Source: Micromonospora humi | Lineage (GTDB): Bacteria; Actinomycetota; Actinomycetes; Mycobacteriales; Micromonosporaceae | Reading direction: 5' to 3' | Assembly: GCF_900090105.1 (NCBI RefSeq) | Contig: NZ_FMDM01000021.1 | Span: forward strand, 32,622-96,621 | Length of the DNA: 64,000 bases | In this document: positions 9,061-17,878 of the stretch, piece after piece | Layout of the letters: each line of letters starts with the position of its first letter | Position numbering within the stretch: the stretch's first letter is position 1 | Made by a program: the position numbers and the translations under genes | The notes under the pieces: model-generated | Seen by the model: only the letters and a program-made list of their open reading frames with translations | Database searches by the model: none | What the model was told of the DNA's origin: nothing

Positions 9061-10317
9061 ATGCGGTTGAATCCGTTCGCGGGAGCGTATCTCACCGATC
9101 CGGCCGGTGTCTGGGCCCGACTGCTGGACGACGGCGGCGGGGTGCACCACGACGAGGAACTCGGGTTGTGGCTGATCACCCGGCACGCCGACGTGCGGCG
9201 CGCGCTCGCCGACGCGCGGTCGTTCGGCAACGCCCTCACCCTCGCGCCGGTCTACGACGTCTGCCCGGAGGCGCTGGCGCTGGTCGTCCAGATCGACGCG
9301 CCGCCCACCACCGCCGCGGCCGACCCGCCGGTGCACCCGCGGACCCGCCGGGCGTTGCGCGTCACGTTCGCCAACACCCCGGAACGCGTCGAGCAGCGCT
9401 ACGGCCGGATCGTCCGCCGCCGGGTGGACGAGCTGGTGTCGCGGCTGGCCGCCCGGGCCGGTGCCGAGGTCGACCTCGTCACCGAGTTCACCGCCGAGCT
9501 GCCGTTGCTGGTCCTGCTGGACATCCTCGGGGTGCCGGCGCGGGACGTGCCGCGGATCCGGGCCTGGGCGGACGGGCAGATCGCCCTGATCTGGGGCCGA
9601 CCGGACCCGGCCGAGCAGGTGCGGCTGGCCGGTGGGCTGCTGGAGTTCTGGCGCTACTGCCAGGATCTCGTGCGGCGCCGGCTCGACGGGGGCGGCGACG
9701 ACTACGTCAGCGAACTGCTGGCCTACCGGCACGGCGACGACGAGGTCCTGACCACCGCCGAGGTGTCCAGCATCGTGTTCAACCTGCTGGTCGCCGGCCA
9801 CGAGACGACCGCCGGGCTGCTCGCCCACGCGCTCGAGCGGGCGCTGTCCGAACCGGACCGGTGGCGGTCGTTCGCCGAGCACCCGGAGCGGGTGCCGGCG
9901 TTCCTCACCGAGACGCTGCGCTTCGCACCCGCGATCGACGGTTGGCTGCGGGTGACCAACCGGCCGGTCACGCTGGGCGGGGTCACCATCCCTGCCGGGG
10001 CGCGGTGCCTGCTGCTGATCGGCGCCGCCAACCGGGACCCGGCCGCGTTCCGCCACCCGGACCGCTTCGACCCGGACCGGCCGGACGCGCACGATCATCT
10101 CTCCTTCGGCCACGGGCCGCACTTCTGCATCGGCGCGGCACTGGCCCGGCTGGAGGCGGGCACCGCGCTCGCCCGTCTCGCCGCCGCCCTGCCGGACCTG
10201 CGCCCGGCGCGCGGCGACCGCCGCGTCTTCCGGCCCAACCTGGCGTTCCGCGCCCACCGGTCGTTGCCGGTGACCGTCGCCGCGGCGGTCCCGTCCGGCC
10301 AGCGACCGGCGGCGTGA
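9061..10317 (+). CDS. Cytochrome P450
   Basis: A 418-residue soluble bacterial P450 monooxygenase. It shows the I-helix oxygen-activation motif AGHETT (245-250), the ExxR pair ETLR (284-287) and the haem-binding loop FGHGPHFCIG with the cysteine ligand at 356. Start ATG 9061 is preceded by AGGAGG at 9050-9055; a GTG at 9046 lies before that binding site and is less likely. The type matches actinobacterial P450s that hydroxylate or epoxidise natural products, and its position near an NRPS-PKS gene makes a tailoring role plausible, though it is separated from that gene by about 5 kb. No ferredoxin gene is adjacent, so electron transfer must rely on partners encoded elsewhere. Confidence 0.95.
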   Translation: MRLNPFAGAYLTDPAGVWARLLDDGGGVHHDEELGLWLITRHADVRRALADARSFGNALTLAPVYDVCPEALALVVQIDAPPTTAAADPPVHPRTRRALRVTFANTPERVEQRYGRIVRRRVDELVSRLAARAGAEVDLVTEFTAELPLLVLLDILGVPARDVPRIRAWADGQIALIWGRPDPAEQVRLAGGLLEFWRYCQDLVRRRLDGGGDDYVSELLAYRHGDDEVLTTAEVSSIVFNLLVAGHETTAGLLAHALERALSEPDRWRSFAEHPERVPAFLTETLRFAPAIDGWLRVTNRPVTLGGVTIPAGARCLLLIGAANRDPAAFRHPDRFDPDRPDAHDHLSFGHGPHFCIGAALARLEAGTALARLAAALPDLRPARGDRRVFRPNLAFRAHRSLPVTVAAAVPSGQRPAA

Positions 10318-10483
10318 CCCGGGCCGATGGGGGTGTCGAGCGGTCGACGCGGGCAACCACGCAGCGCGATCACGTCTTCACACCCGCGCGCCGGTGGGTT
10401 AAGAATGACCCCCTGCGAACGCCCGGTAATCACCCGCCCTCGATCTGCTGCCGATGCCGGTCCGGCGTCGCGAAGGTGAGCAC

Positions 10484-10942
10484 ATGGATCGCACGCCCGC
10501 GTCGAACGCCGCTCCCTCCGCCGCCAGCCAACAGTTCCGTGCCGAGCTGCGCCGCTGGCGGACCGGGCGCGGTCTGACCCAGCGGGCGCTGGCCGAGCGG
10601 GTGCGGTTCAGCCGGGAGACGGTCGCCGCGGTCGAGTCCGGCCGGCGGTTCGGCAGCCAGGAGTTCGCCGTGCGCTGCGACGAGGTGCTCGCCACCGGCG
10701 GCCGGTTGTGCGAGCTGTGGCCGCAGGTCGCGGCGGAGCAGTTGGCGGCGGACGGCCGGCGGGGGCCCCGGTTCGGCGAGCCGGCCCGGCCGGACCCGGC
10801 CGGCGTGCCGGGCGCGCGGCGCGACCCGCGCGATCCGCAGGCCGTGGTGGCGGCGATCGACGAGCTGCGGGAACTGATCGGTCAGGTGCTCGCGCAGCCC
10901 GAGCCCGACGGACCGACCCCGCCGGTGGTGGACCGGCGCTGA
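10484..10942 (+). CDS. XRE-family helix-turn-helix regulator
   Basis: A 152-residue DNA-binding protein. Residues about 17-72 form a Cro/C1-type HTH (RTGRGLTQRALAERVRFSRE followed by AVESGRR). The C-terminal half is Pro/Arg-rich with a short helix (AIDELRELIGQVLAQ) that could mediate dimerisation. It lacks the long DUF5753 tail of many Streptomyces XRE proteins. Start ATG 10484 has GAAGGTGAG upstream; an in-frame ATG at 10454 has no such site. It lies between the P450 and the conservon-type kinase operon and may control either; an imperfect operator-like repeat sits downstream at 11003-11023. Confidence 0.85.
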   Translation: MDRTPASNAAPSAASQQFRAELRRWRTGRGLTQRALAERVRFSRETVAAVESGRRFGSQEFAVRCDEVLATGGRLCELWPQVAAEQLAADGRRGPRFGEPARPDPAGVPGARRDPRDPQAVVAAIDELRELIGQVLAQPEPDGPTPPVVDRR

Positions 10943-11002
10943 CCGGGCTCGGCCCCCGGCGCCGGGACGGTCACCGGCGTCGCCAACTCTGGGTACAGAT
11001 GC

Positions 11003-11023
11003 TGGTACGGCCTGTTTGTACCA
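11003..11023. promoter_or_regulatory. Inverted repeat TGGTAC-N9-GTACCA upstream of kinase operon
   Basis: Six-base arms at 11003-11008 and 11018-11023 lie about 100 bases upstream of the kinase start and 60 bases after the XRE gene. The spacing would suit a dimeric regulator, but nothing else supports it. Confidence 0.3.
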
Positions 11024-11120
11024 CGGTCGGGTCTGGCCTCGACGCACGGCTTCCGGCGCAATGAGACGTGCAATCCGCAAATGCAGATTGAACTTTGCCG
11101 ATCAAGGCGGGGAGTCAGCA

Positions 11121-13589
11121 GTGGCGTCGAGCACGAGGTCCCACGCGGCCCGACCCTACCCGACCCGCCGTCGCCGGTGGCGCATCGGCGGCCGGATGCG
11201 TCTCATCGTGGCGGCCCCGCTCGTCGCCGTGATGGGCTTCGCCGGGCTGGCGCTGACCGAGAGCGTCCGGCAGACCTCCCGCGCCAGCGACCTCGGCCAA
11301 CTCGCCCAGCTCGGCGCCGAGGCGGGCGGCCTGGCACACCGCCTCCAGCACGAACGGATCGTCGCCGCCGACCTGTTGACCCGGGGCGCCGCCGCCCAGC
11401 AGGACGCCTTCGCCGACGCCACCACCGCGACCGACGCGGCGGTCGCCGGATACCGCCGGCAACGTGCCCGGGTGCCCTCCGGCGCCGCCGCCGAACGGGC
11501 CGTCCTGCCGCGGATCGACGCCGCGCTGGCCGGCCTCGCCCCGCTGCGCGCCCAGGTACGCACCGCCGAGCGCGCCTCCGTGTCGGCGATGACCTTCAGC
11601 TACCGCATCGTCATCGCGGACCTGCTCGGCCTGCGGGAGAGCGTCACCCTCGGCGTGGTCGAGCCGCGGATCGCCGACGGCATCCGGGCCTCCGCCGCAC
11701 TGTCCAAGGTGGCCGAGGCGGTCGGCCAGCAACAGGTGGCCGTGCTGCGCGCCGTCACCGCCGGCCAGGTGACACCCGCGTTGCAGCAGGACATCACCGC
11801 CGCCCGGACCGGCTTCACCGAGGCGACGCTGTCCTTCCTGGCGCTCGCCCGACCGGCCTGGCAGGGCTGGTGGGAGCAGGCCGGCAGCGGGGAGAACGCG
11901 CTGCGGCTGCAACGCCTCCTCGACCAGGTCGCCCGCACGGCCGCGGGTGACCGCCTCGAGCTGGACCTGGGCACCTGGCTCACCGCCACCCAGCAGTGGG
12001 CGGTCCGCCTGGCGGAGCTGCGCCTGCGGGTCGACGGCGCGGTGCTCGACGACATCCGCACCGCCCACGCCGAGCAACGCCGGCGCACCGTCGTGGAGGC
12101 GGCGGCCGCCGTGCTGGCCCTGCTGCTGACCGCGCTGGTCACCTGGGCGGTGGCACGCCAGATCACCCGGCGGCTGCGCCGGCTGCGGGACGCGGCGAAC
12201 GCGGTCGCCTTCGAACGGCTGCCCCAGGTGGTGGCCCGATTGCAGGAGCCGGACAGCGCGTCGGTGGACCCGGCCGAGCTGGCCCGCCGGCAGGCCGTCG
12301 ACACGTTGGAGGTCTCCGGCGACGACGAGATCGGCGAGGTCGGCCAGGCGTTCAGCGCGGTGCACCGCGCCGCCGTGCGGACCGCGGCGGAGCAGGCGGT
12401 GATGCGGGCCAACACCGCGGAGATCTTCATCCACCTCAGCCGGCGGGAGCAGCGCCTGGTCGACGCCGTGCTGGCCCAGGTCGACAAGGTCGAGCGGGAC
12501 GAGACCGACCCGGACCGGCTGCACCAGCTCTATGCGCTGGACAATCTCGCCACCCGGATGGGCCGGATCAACGCCAGCCTGCTGGTGCTGGGCGGGGTCG
12601 GCGTGGGGCGGGTCCGCCACCACGACGTGCCGCTGCCGCAGGTGCTCCAGGCCGCGCAGAGCCAGATCGAGCACTACCCCCGCATCCGGATCGGGCTGGT
12701 GGACGGCGACGTCGCGGTGGCCGCCGAGTCGGTCGACGAGGTGGTGCACCTGCTCGCCGAGCTGATGGAGAACGCCACCGGCTACTCGCCGCCGGCGACC
12801 GAGGCCTGGGTGACCGGTCGCAGCCTCGGCGACCGGGTGATCGTCCAGGTCAGCGACGAGGGCGTCGGGTTGCCCCCGCACCGGCGGCAGCAGCTCAACG
12901 ACCTGCTCGCCCAGCCGCCCGCCATCGACGTCGCCACCGTCCGGGCGATGGGTCTGGTCGTGGTGGGCCAGCTCGCCAAGCGGCTGGGCGCCGCCGTCCA
13001 GCTCCGCTCCGGACCGCGTCGCGGCACCATCGCCGAGGTGGCGCTCCCGGCCGCGTTGACCCGGCCGCTGCCACCCGAGGAGTTCCTGCTCACCCCGGAG
13101 CGGCCGTCCCGTCGGGCGGCCCGCACCACCGTCACGTCCCCGACCGGGCGGGCCACCGTCGTGCCCGCCGGGGCCCGGCCCGCCCCGCAGCCGTGGGCCG
13201 GCGGCCCGGTCGCCGACCGGGCGCTCCCGGTCGCCCCGGTCTTCCAGCCGGCGAGCCCCGGCCCGGGCGACGCCCCCACCGAGGAGTTGGTCATCTTCCA
13301 CCAGGTCAACCACTGGTTCCAGGCGGATCGGCCGGACGGTGACGGCTCGTCGTGGGCCGGGCCCGCCGACGACGCCTGGCGCACGGCGGCACGCTCCGAC
13401 GAGCACCGGGTCGCCGGCACCACCACGTCCGGGCTGCCCCGCCGGCAGCCGCAGGAGCACCTGGTACCCGGTGGCGTCCCGGCGCCCCGGCAGGCCACGG
13501 AGCACCGCGACCCGGCCCGGGTCGCCACCGCGATGGCCGCCTACGCCCGCGGTGTCGCCGGCCGCCGGGCCAACCTGATCACCCACTGA
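11121..13589 (+). CDS. Conservon-type (CvnA-like) nitrate-sensor histidine kinase, phosphoacceptor His missing
   Basis: An 822-residue membrane sensor. Order: basic N-terminus, membrane segment (MRLIVAAPLVAVMGFAGLAL, about 31-50), large extracytoplasmic NIT-like helical domain, second membrane segment (AAAVLALLLTALVTWAVA, about 333-350), HAMP linker, dimerisation region, ATPase domain (N-box ELMENATGYSPP near 547, G-box DEGVGLP, then GLVVVGQLAKRLG), and a Pro-rich tail of about 170 residues. In this family the H-box normally reads LDHLATRM; here it is LDNLATRM with Asn475 in place of His, so autophosphorylation at the usual site looks impossible. Start GTG 11121 has AAGGCGGGGAG upstream. The roadblock gene follows after 18 bases as in conservons, but the DUF742 and GTPase genes are absent and an ABC transporter follows instead. 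Confidence 0.9.
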   Translation: MASSTRSHAARPYPTRRRRWRIGGRMRLIVAAPLVAVMGFAGLALTESVRQTSRASDLGQLAQLGAEAGGLAHRLQHERIVAADLLTRGAAAQQDAFADATTATDAAVAGYRRQRARVPSGAAAERAVLPRIDAALAGLAPLRAQVRTAERASVSAMTFSYRIVIADLLGLRESVTLGVVEPRIADGIRASAALSKVAEAVGQQQVAVLRAVTAGQVTPALQQDITAARTGFTEATLSFLALARPAWQGWWEQAGSGENALRLQRLLDQVARTAAGDRLELDLGTWLTATQQWAVRLAELRLRVDGAVLDDIRTAHAEQRRRTVVEAAAAVLALLLTALVTWAVARQITRRLRRLRDAANAVAFERLPQVVARLQEPDSASVDPAELARRQAVDTLEVSGDDEIGEVGQAFSAVHRAAVRTAAEQAVMRANTAEIFIHLSRREQRLVDAVLAQVDKVERDETDPDRLHQLYALDNLATRMGRINASLLVLGGVGVGRVRHHDVPLPQVLQAAQSQIEHYPRIRIGLVDGDVAVAAESVDEVVHLLAELMENATGYSPPATEAWVTGRSLGDRVIVQVSDEGVGLPPHRRQQLNDLLAQPPAIDVATVRAMGLVVVGQLAKRLGAAVQLRSGPRRGTIAEVALPAALTRPLPPEEFLLTPERPSRRAARTTVTSPTGRATVVPAGARPAPQPWAGGPVADRALPVAPVFQPASPGPGDAPTEELVIFHQVNHWFQADRPDGDGSSWAGPADDAWRTAARSDEHRVAGTTTSGLPRRQPQEHLVPGGVPAPRQATEHRDPARVATAMAAYARGVAGRRANLITH

Positions 13590-13607
13590 CCCGACAAGGG
13601 AGCGCAC

Positions 13608-14012
13608 GTGACCGACCACCAGGATCTCGGCTGGCTGCTGGACGCCTTCGCCGAGCGTGCCAACGAGGTCACCCACGCCATCGCCATCTCCAGCGACGGT
13701 CTGATGGTGGCCGCCACCCGCGGCCTCCCGCCGGACCGGGCCGACCAGTTGGCGGCGACCGGCAGCGGGCTGGTCAGTCTGCTGCGCGGCGCGGCGGCCT
13801 TCTTCGACGCCGGCGCGGTGATCTCCAACGTCACCCAGCTGGAGGGCGGCTTCATGTTCTCCATGGCCTTCAACGACGGCGCCTCCCTGCTCGTACTCGC
13901 CGATCCGCGGTGTGACGTCGGCAAGGTCTCCTACGAGATGACCGAGCTGGCGAACCGCATCGGCGACGCGCTCACCCCCGCGGCCCGGGCGGCCCTGAGC
14001 CGCAGCCGCTGA
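13608..14012 (+). CDS. Roadblock/LC7-domain protein (CvnB-like)
   Basis: A 134-residue single-domain roadblock protein (LGWLLDAFAERANEVTHAIAISSDGLMVAATRG at the N-terminus, cut here only for orientation: LGWLLDAF and AIAISSDGLMVA are the family hallmarks). Such proteins normally partner a conservon kinase and act as regulators of a small GTPase switch. Start GTG 13608 has AAGGGAG at 13596-13602. It lies directly downstream of the kinase and 47 bases before a lipoprotein solute-binding gene. Since no conservon GTPase or DUF742 protein is encoded here, its partner must be elsewhere or the module has been rewired to the transporter. Confidence 0.92.
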   Translation: MTDHQDLGWLLDAFAERANEVTHAIAISSDGLMVAATRGLPPDRADQLAATGSGLVSLLRGAAAFFDAGAVISNVTQLEGGFMFSMAFNDGASLLVLADPRCDVGKVSYEMTELANRIGDALTPAARAALSRSR

Positions 14013-14059
14013 CCGCCGGCAGCACGCCGGATCCGCACCCCTGACACAGGAGAAACACC

Positions 14060-15253
14060 ATGACCCTGACCCTGCCCCGGCGCAGCCGTGCCCGCACCGC
14101 GGCGCTGCTCGCCCTCGTCCTGCTCGCGGCGTCCGCCTGCGCCGACGACGGTCCCGCCGCCGGCTCCGGTGGCACCGTCAAGATCGGTCTGCTCGCGTCG
14201 CTCTCCGGCACGTACCAGTCGGTGGGCAAGGACATCCGCGACGGCTTCCAGCTCTATCTGTCCGGCCACGACGGCAAGCTCGGTGGTCGCACGGTCGAGC
14301 TGGTCGTCGCCGACGAGGGCAACGGCGCGGCGACCGCCGTGCCGGCCGCCACCAAGCTGCTCAAGCAGGACCGCGTGGTGGCGCTCACCGGCGTCGTCGG
14401 CGGTGGCTCGGTGGCCGCGGTGTACCCGCTGCTCAACGAGACGAAGGTGCCGTTCGTCGGCTCCAACGGGCGGCCGGAGCTCAAGGACGTGTCCCGGGTC
14501 TGGCACACCTCCTACCTCTCCGACGAGCCCGGCGAGGCGATCGCGGCGCACGTGCGCGACGACGTCAAGGGCAGCGTCTACGCCATCGGGCCGGACTACC
14601 AGGGCGGCTGGGACGAACTGCGCGGCTTCACCGAGGCGTTCGCCGCCGCCGGCGGCAAGCTGGCCAACCCGGACGGCAAGACCACGTTCACGCCGTTCCC
14701 GGCGACCACCAACTTCACCCCGTACTTCGCCCGGATCAAGGCCTCCGGCGCGGACGCGGTCTACACCTTCTACGCCGGTGGCGCGGCTGTCGACTTCGTC
14801 AAGCAGTACGCCCAGTCCGAGATCAAGGACGTGCCGCTCTACGCCGCCGGCTTCCTGACCGAGGGCGGGGTGCTCGACGCGCAGGGCGACGCCGCCCGCG
14901 ACATCTACTCGGTGCTCAACTACTCGCCCGACCTCGACAACGCGGAGAACCGCGAGTTCGTGGCCGCCTGGAAGGCCGAGCACGACGGCTCGCCGACCAC
15001 CTACGCGATGGCCTCCTACGACGCCGCGGCGGTGCTGGACCGGGCGATCGCGGCGGCCGGCGACGACGCGACCCCGGAGAAGATCAACGCGGCGATCGGC
15101 CAGCTCGGTCAGATCGCCAGCCCGCGCGGCACCTGGCAGTTCTCGCCGACCACGCACGCGCCGGTGCAGAAGTGGTACCTGCGTCAGGTCCGCCAGGACG
15201 GACGGGCGCTGTCCAACACCGTGGTCGGCGACCTCGCCACCGTGGGGGGCTGA
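14060..15253 (+). CDS. Branched-chain amino acid-type ABC transporter, substrate-binding lipoprotein
   Basis: A 397-residue periplasmic-binding-protein-like lipoprotein of the Leu/Ile/Val receptor family. The signal peptide ends in a lipobox (LAASAC, Cys near 27), so the mature protein is anchored to the outer face of the membrane. The start of the mature domain, VKIGLLASLSGTYQSVG, is typical of the family, as is VVGGGSVAAVYPLLNE. Start ATG 14060 has AGGAGA at 14048-14053. It heads five contiguous transport genes (receptor, two permeases, two ATPases), which is the full set for this transporter type. Ligands in the family include amino acids, urea, amides and aromatic acids; the sequence does not decide between them. 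Confidence 0.93.
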   Translation: MTLTLPRRSRARTAALLALVLLAASACADDGPAAGSGGTVKIGLLASLSGTYQSVGKDIRDGFQLYLSGHDGKLGGRTVELVVADEGNGAATAVPAATKLLKQDRVVALTGVVGGGSVAAVYPLLNETKVPFVGSNGRPELKDVSRVWHTSYLSDEPGEAIAAHVRDDVKGSVYAIGPDYQGGWDELRGFTEAFAAAGGKLANPDGKTTFTPFPATTNFTPYFARIKASGADAVYTFYAGGAAVDFVKQYAQSEIKDVPLYAAGFLTEGGVLDAQGDAARDIYSVLNYSPDLDNAENREFVAAWKAEHDGSPTTYAMASYDAAAVLDRAIAAAGDDATPEKINAAIGQLGQIASPRGTWQFSPTTHAPVQKWYLRQVRQDGRALSNTVVGDLATVGG

Positions 15254-15258
15254 CGGGC

Positions 15259-16131
15259 GTGCCGGTCGACCCCTACGTCGTGCCGGCCCTGGACGGGGTC
15301 GCCTACGGGCTGCTGGTGTTCGTCGCCGCGGCCGGGCTGGTGCTCTGCTTCGGCGTGGCCGGCATCCTCAACCTCGCCCACGGCACGCTCTTCGCCGTCG
15401 GCGGCTACACCGCGGCGGCGCTGCTGGACGGAAGTTGGCCCAGCCTGGCGCTGGCGTTGGCGGTCGGCGTGGCCGCCGCCACCGCCGCCGGCGCGCTGGT
15501 CGCGGTGCTGCTCACCCGGGTCGCGGCGGCCGGCCACCTCACCCAGGCGCTGCTCACCTTCGGCGTCGCGCTGGCCGGCGGCAGCCTGCTCGTGGCCGCG
15601 TTCGGCCCGGACGACCCACCGGTACGGGTGCCGGCCGCGCTGGACGGCTCGGTGGCGGTCGCCGGGCACCGCTACGCCGCGTACCGTCTGGTCTTCATCG
15701 TGGTGGCCGCGGTGCTCGCCGGCCTGCTGCACCTGGTGGTCCGCCGGACCCGGGCCGGCATGCTGGTGCGGGCGGCGGTCGACGACGCGGAGATGGTCGC
15801 GACGCTCGGGGTGAGCCCGGCCGCGGTCCGGGTCGGCGTGCTGGCCGCGGCCGGCGCGCTGGCCGGCGCGGCGGGCGTGCTCGGCGCGCCGATCATCGGC
15901 CCCGGGCCGGACACCGCCGACGCGGTGCTGCTGCTCTCGCTGGTCGTGGTGGTGCTCGGCGGGCTCGGCTCGACGACCGGCACACTGCTCGCCGCGCTGG
16001 CCGTCGGCCAGATCCAGACGCTCGGCGTCGCGCTCGCCCCGTCGGCGGCCCCCTTCCTGCTCTTCGCGGCCATGGCGGTGGTGCTCGCGGTCCGGGCGCG
16101 CGGCCTGGCCACGACACGGACTGCGACGTGA
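15259..16131 (+). CDS. LivH-type ABC transporter permease
   Basis: A 290-residue hydrophobic protein with about eight membrane helices. The N-terminal motif FGVAGILNLAHGTLFAVGGY is characteristic of LivH-type permeases, and a later VVVLGGLGSTTGTLLAALAVG matches the family's C-terminal loop and helix. The start is GTG 15259, five bases after the receptor stop; the frame runs further upstream but would overlap the receptor. It pairs with the LivM-type permease, whose GTG start overlaps this stop by four bases (GTGA). Confidence 0.92.
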   Translation: MPVDPYVVPALDGVAYGLLVFVAAAGLVLCFGVAGILNLAHGTLFAVGGYTAAALLDGSWPSLALALAVGVAAATAAGALVAVLLTRVAAAGHLTQALLTFGVALAGGSLLVAAFGPDDPPVRVPAALDGSVAVAGHRYAAYRLVFIVVAAVLAGLLHLVVRRTRAGMLVRAAVDDAEMVATLGVSPAAVRVGVLAAAGALAGAAGVLGAPIIGPGPDTADAVLLLSLVVVVLGGLGSTTGTLLAALAVGQIQTLGVALAPSAAPFLLFAAMAVVLAVRARGLATTRTAT

Positions 16132-17138
16132 GGGGCCGGGCCGTGCGGGCGCTGCGGATGGCGGTCGGCGCGGGGGTGCTGGTGGGGCTGGTCGCTGCGC
16201 CCTGGGCGGTGGACGACTACACCGTGTCGCTGCTGGCCCGCACGCTGGCGCTGGGCCTGGTCGCCGTCGGCGTCGCGCTGCTGACCGGCGTCGCCGGGCT
16301 GCCCACGCTCGGCCAGACCGCGCCCTACGCGGCCGGCGCGTACGCCGGCGCGCTGGCCGGTGGCCAGCTCTCCGACGTCGGGCCGGTGCAACTGCTCGTC
16401 GCGGCGGCGGCCGGGGCGGCGCTGGCGGCGGTGACGCTGCCGCTGGTGCTGCCCGCCCGCGGCGTGGTGCTCCTGATGATCACGCTGGCGATCGGCGAGC
16501 TGGCGGTGGTCCTCGCCGGCCGGTGGACCGCGGTGACCGGCGGCACCGACGGGCTCGCCGGCATCGCGGCGACCCGACCGCTGTGGGGGCTGCCGGTGCT
16601 GGCCACCGACCGGTCCCGCTACCTCTACACGCTCGTGGTCGTCGCGGTGCTCACCGGCCTGGTGCTGCTGGTGCTGCGGACCCGCGCCGGGCTGCTGCTG
16701 CGCGCCGGCCGCGACGACGAGGCGCGGCTGCGGGCCAGCGGGCACCGCGTGCCGGCGCAGGTGGCGGGCGTCCACGTCGGAGCGGGCGCGATCGCCGGCG
16801 CGGCCGGCTCGCTGCTGGTCACCGCCCAGCAGTACGTCTCGCCCGCCGACTTCGGATTCGACACCTCCGCGCTGCTGCTGCTCGGCGTGGTCGTCGGGGG
16901 CACCGCCTCGGTCGGCGGCGCGCTGATCGGGGCCGTGCTCGTCGTCGCCGCCCGGGACTGGCTCTTCGGCGCGCTGCCCGGGCAGGCGCCGCTGGTGCTC
17001 GGGTTGGCGTTCGTCGTGGCCGCGCACCTGCTGCCCACCGCCCGGTCCGCCCGGCCGGCGACCCGGCGCGGTCGGGCGTCCGCCCCGGCCGCGCACCCCG
17101 CGCGCCGGCCCGCCGCCATGACCGGGGTACGCCCATGA
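16128..17138 (+). CDS. LivM-type ABC transporter permease
   Basis: A 336-residue membrane protein, the second permease of the transporter. Family features: GVAGLPTLGQTAPYAAGAY near the N-terminus, RAGLLLRAGRDDEARLRASG in the cytoplasmic coupling loop, and VVVGGTASVGGALIGAV toward the C-terminus. The tail is Ala/Arg/Pro-rich and probably cytoplasmic. Start GTG 16128 overlaps the previous stop; in-frame alternatives are GTG 16143 and ATG 16158. The stop overlaps the ATG of the first ATPase, so the permeases and ATPases are translationally coupled. Confidence 0.92.
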   Translation: MRGRAVRALRMAVGAGVLVGLVAAPWAVDDYTVSLLARTLALGLVAVGVALLTGVAGLPTLGQTAPYAAGAYAGALAGGQLSDVGPVQLLVAAAAGAALAAVTLPLVLPARGVVLLMITLAIGELAVVLAGRWTAVTGGTDGLAGIAATRPLWGLPVLATDRSRYLYTLVVVAVLTGLVLLVLRTRAGLLLRAGRDDEARLRASGHRVPAQVAGVHVGAGAIAGAAGSLLVTAQQYVSPADFGFDTSALLLLGVVVGGTASVGGALIGAVLVVAARDWLFGALPGQAPLVLGLAFVVAAHLLPTARSARPATRRGRASAPAAHPARRPAAMTGVRP

Positions 17139-17878
17139 CGCCGTTGCTGACCGCCGAGGCGATCACCGTGCGGTACGGGTCGCTGACCGCGCTCGACGCG
17201 GTCGACCTCCAGGTCCCGCTCGGCCAGCGGCACGCGCTGATCGGGCCGAACGGCGCGGGCAAGACCACGCTGCTCGACGTGGTGGCCGGCGCCGCCCGGC
17301 CGGTGGACGGCCGGATCCGGCTGGCCGGGCGGGACGTCACCCGGCTCGGCCCGGCCGCCCGGGCCCGGCGCGGCGTCGGCCGCATCCACCAGCGGCCCGC
17401 CGTCTGGGACTCGCTGACCGCCCGGGAGAACGTGCTGGTCGCCGCGCTGCCCCGGGCCGAGCGGGCGGGGCGGTGGTATCCGTCGGCCCGGCGGCGCGCG
17501 GCCGGGCGCACCGCCGACACGCTGCTGGACCGGGTTGGCCTCACCGACCTCGCCGCCGTCCCGGCCGGGCAGTTCGCCCACGGGCAGCGCCGGCAGCTGG
17601 AGATCGCCGTGGCGCTGGCCGGCCAGCCGCGGCTGCTGCTGCTCGACGAGCCGGCCGCCGGGCTCTCCGCGGTGGAGGTCGGCTGGCTGGCGGAGTTCCT
17701 GCGCGGGCTGCCGCGTGCGGTCGCGGTGCTGCTGGTGGAGCACCGGCTGGATCTGGTCTACGCGCTCTGCGACACGGTGACCGTGCTGCGCGACGGTCGG
17801 ACGCTCGCCACCGGGTCGCCCGCCGAGATCCGTGCGTCGGTCCCGGTCCGTCAGGCGTACGCGGAGGGGGTGACGTGA
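17135..17878 (+). CDS. LivG-type ABC transporter ATPase
   Basis: A 247-residue ATP-binding subunit. Walker A is GPNGAGKTT (about 36-44), Walker B is LLLLDEPAAGLS with the catalytic Glu, and an H-loop His lies in LLVEHRLDLV. The signature region reads FAHGQRRQLEIA in place of the usual LSxGQ, a variation often seen in LivG proteins. GIHQRPAVWDSLTARENVLVA fits the Q-loop zone. ATG 17135 overlaps the permease stop (ATGA). It forms the ATPase heterodimer with the next gene. Confidence 0.92.
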   Translation: MTPLLTAEAITVRYGSLTALDAVDLQVPLGQRHALIGPNGAGKTTLLDVVAGAARPVDGRIRLAGRDVTRLGPAARARRGVGRIHQRPAVWDSLTARENVLVAALPRAERAGRWYPSARRRAAGRTADTLLDRVGLTDLAAVPAGQFAHGQRRQLEIAVALAGQPRLLLLDEPAAGLSAVEVGWLAEFLRGLPRAVAVLLVEHRLDLVYALCDTVTVLRDGRTLATGSPAEIRASVPVRQAYAEGVT

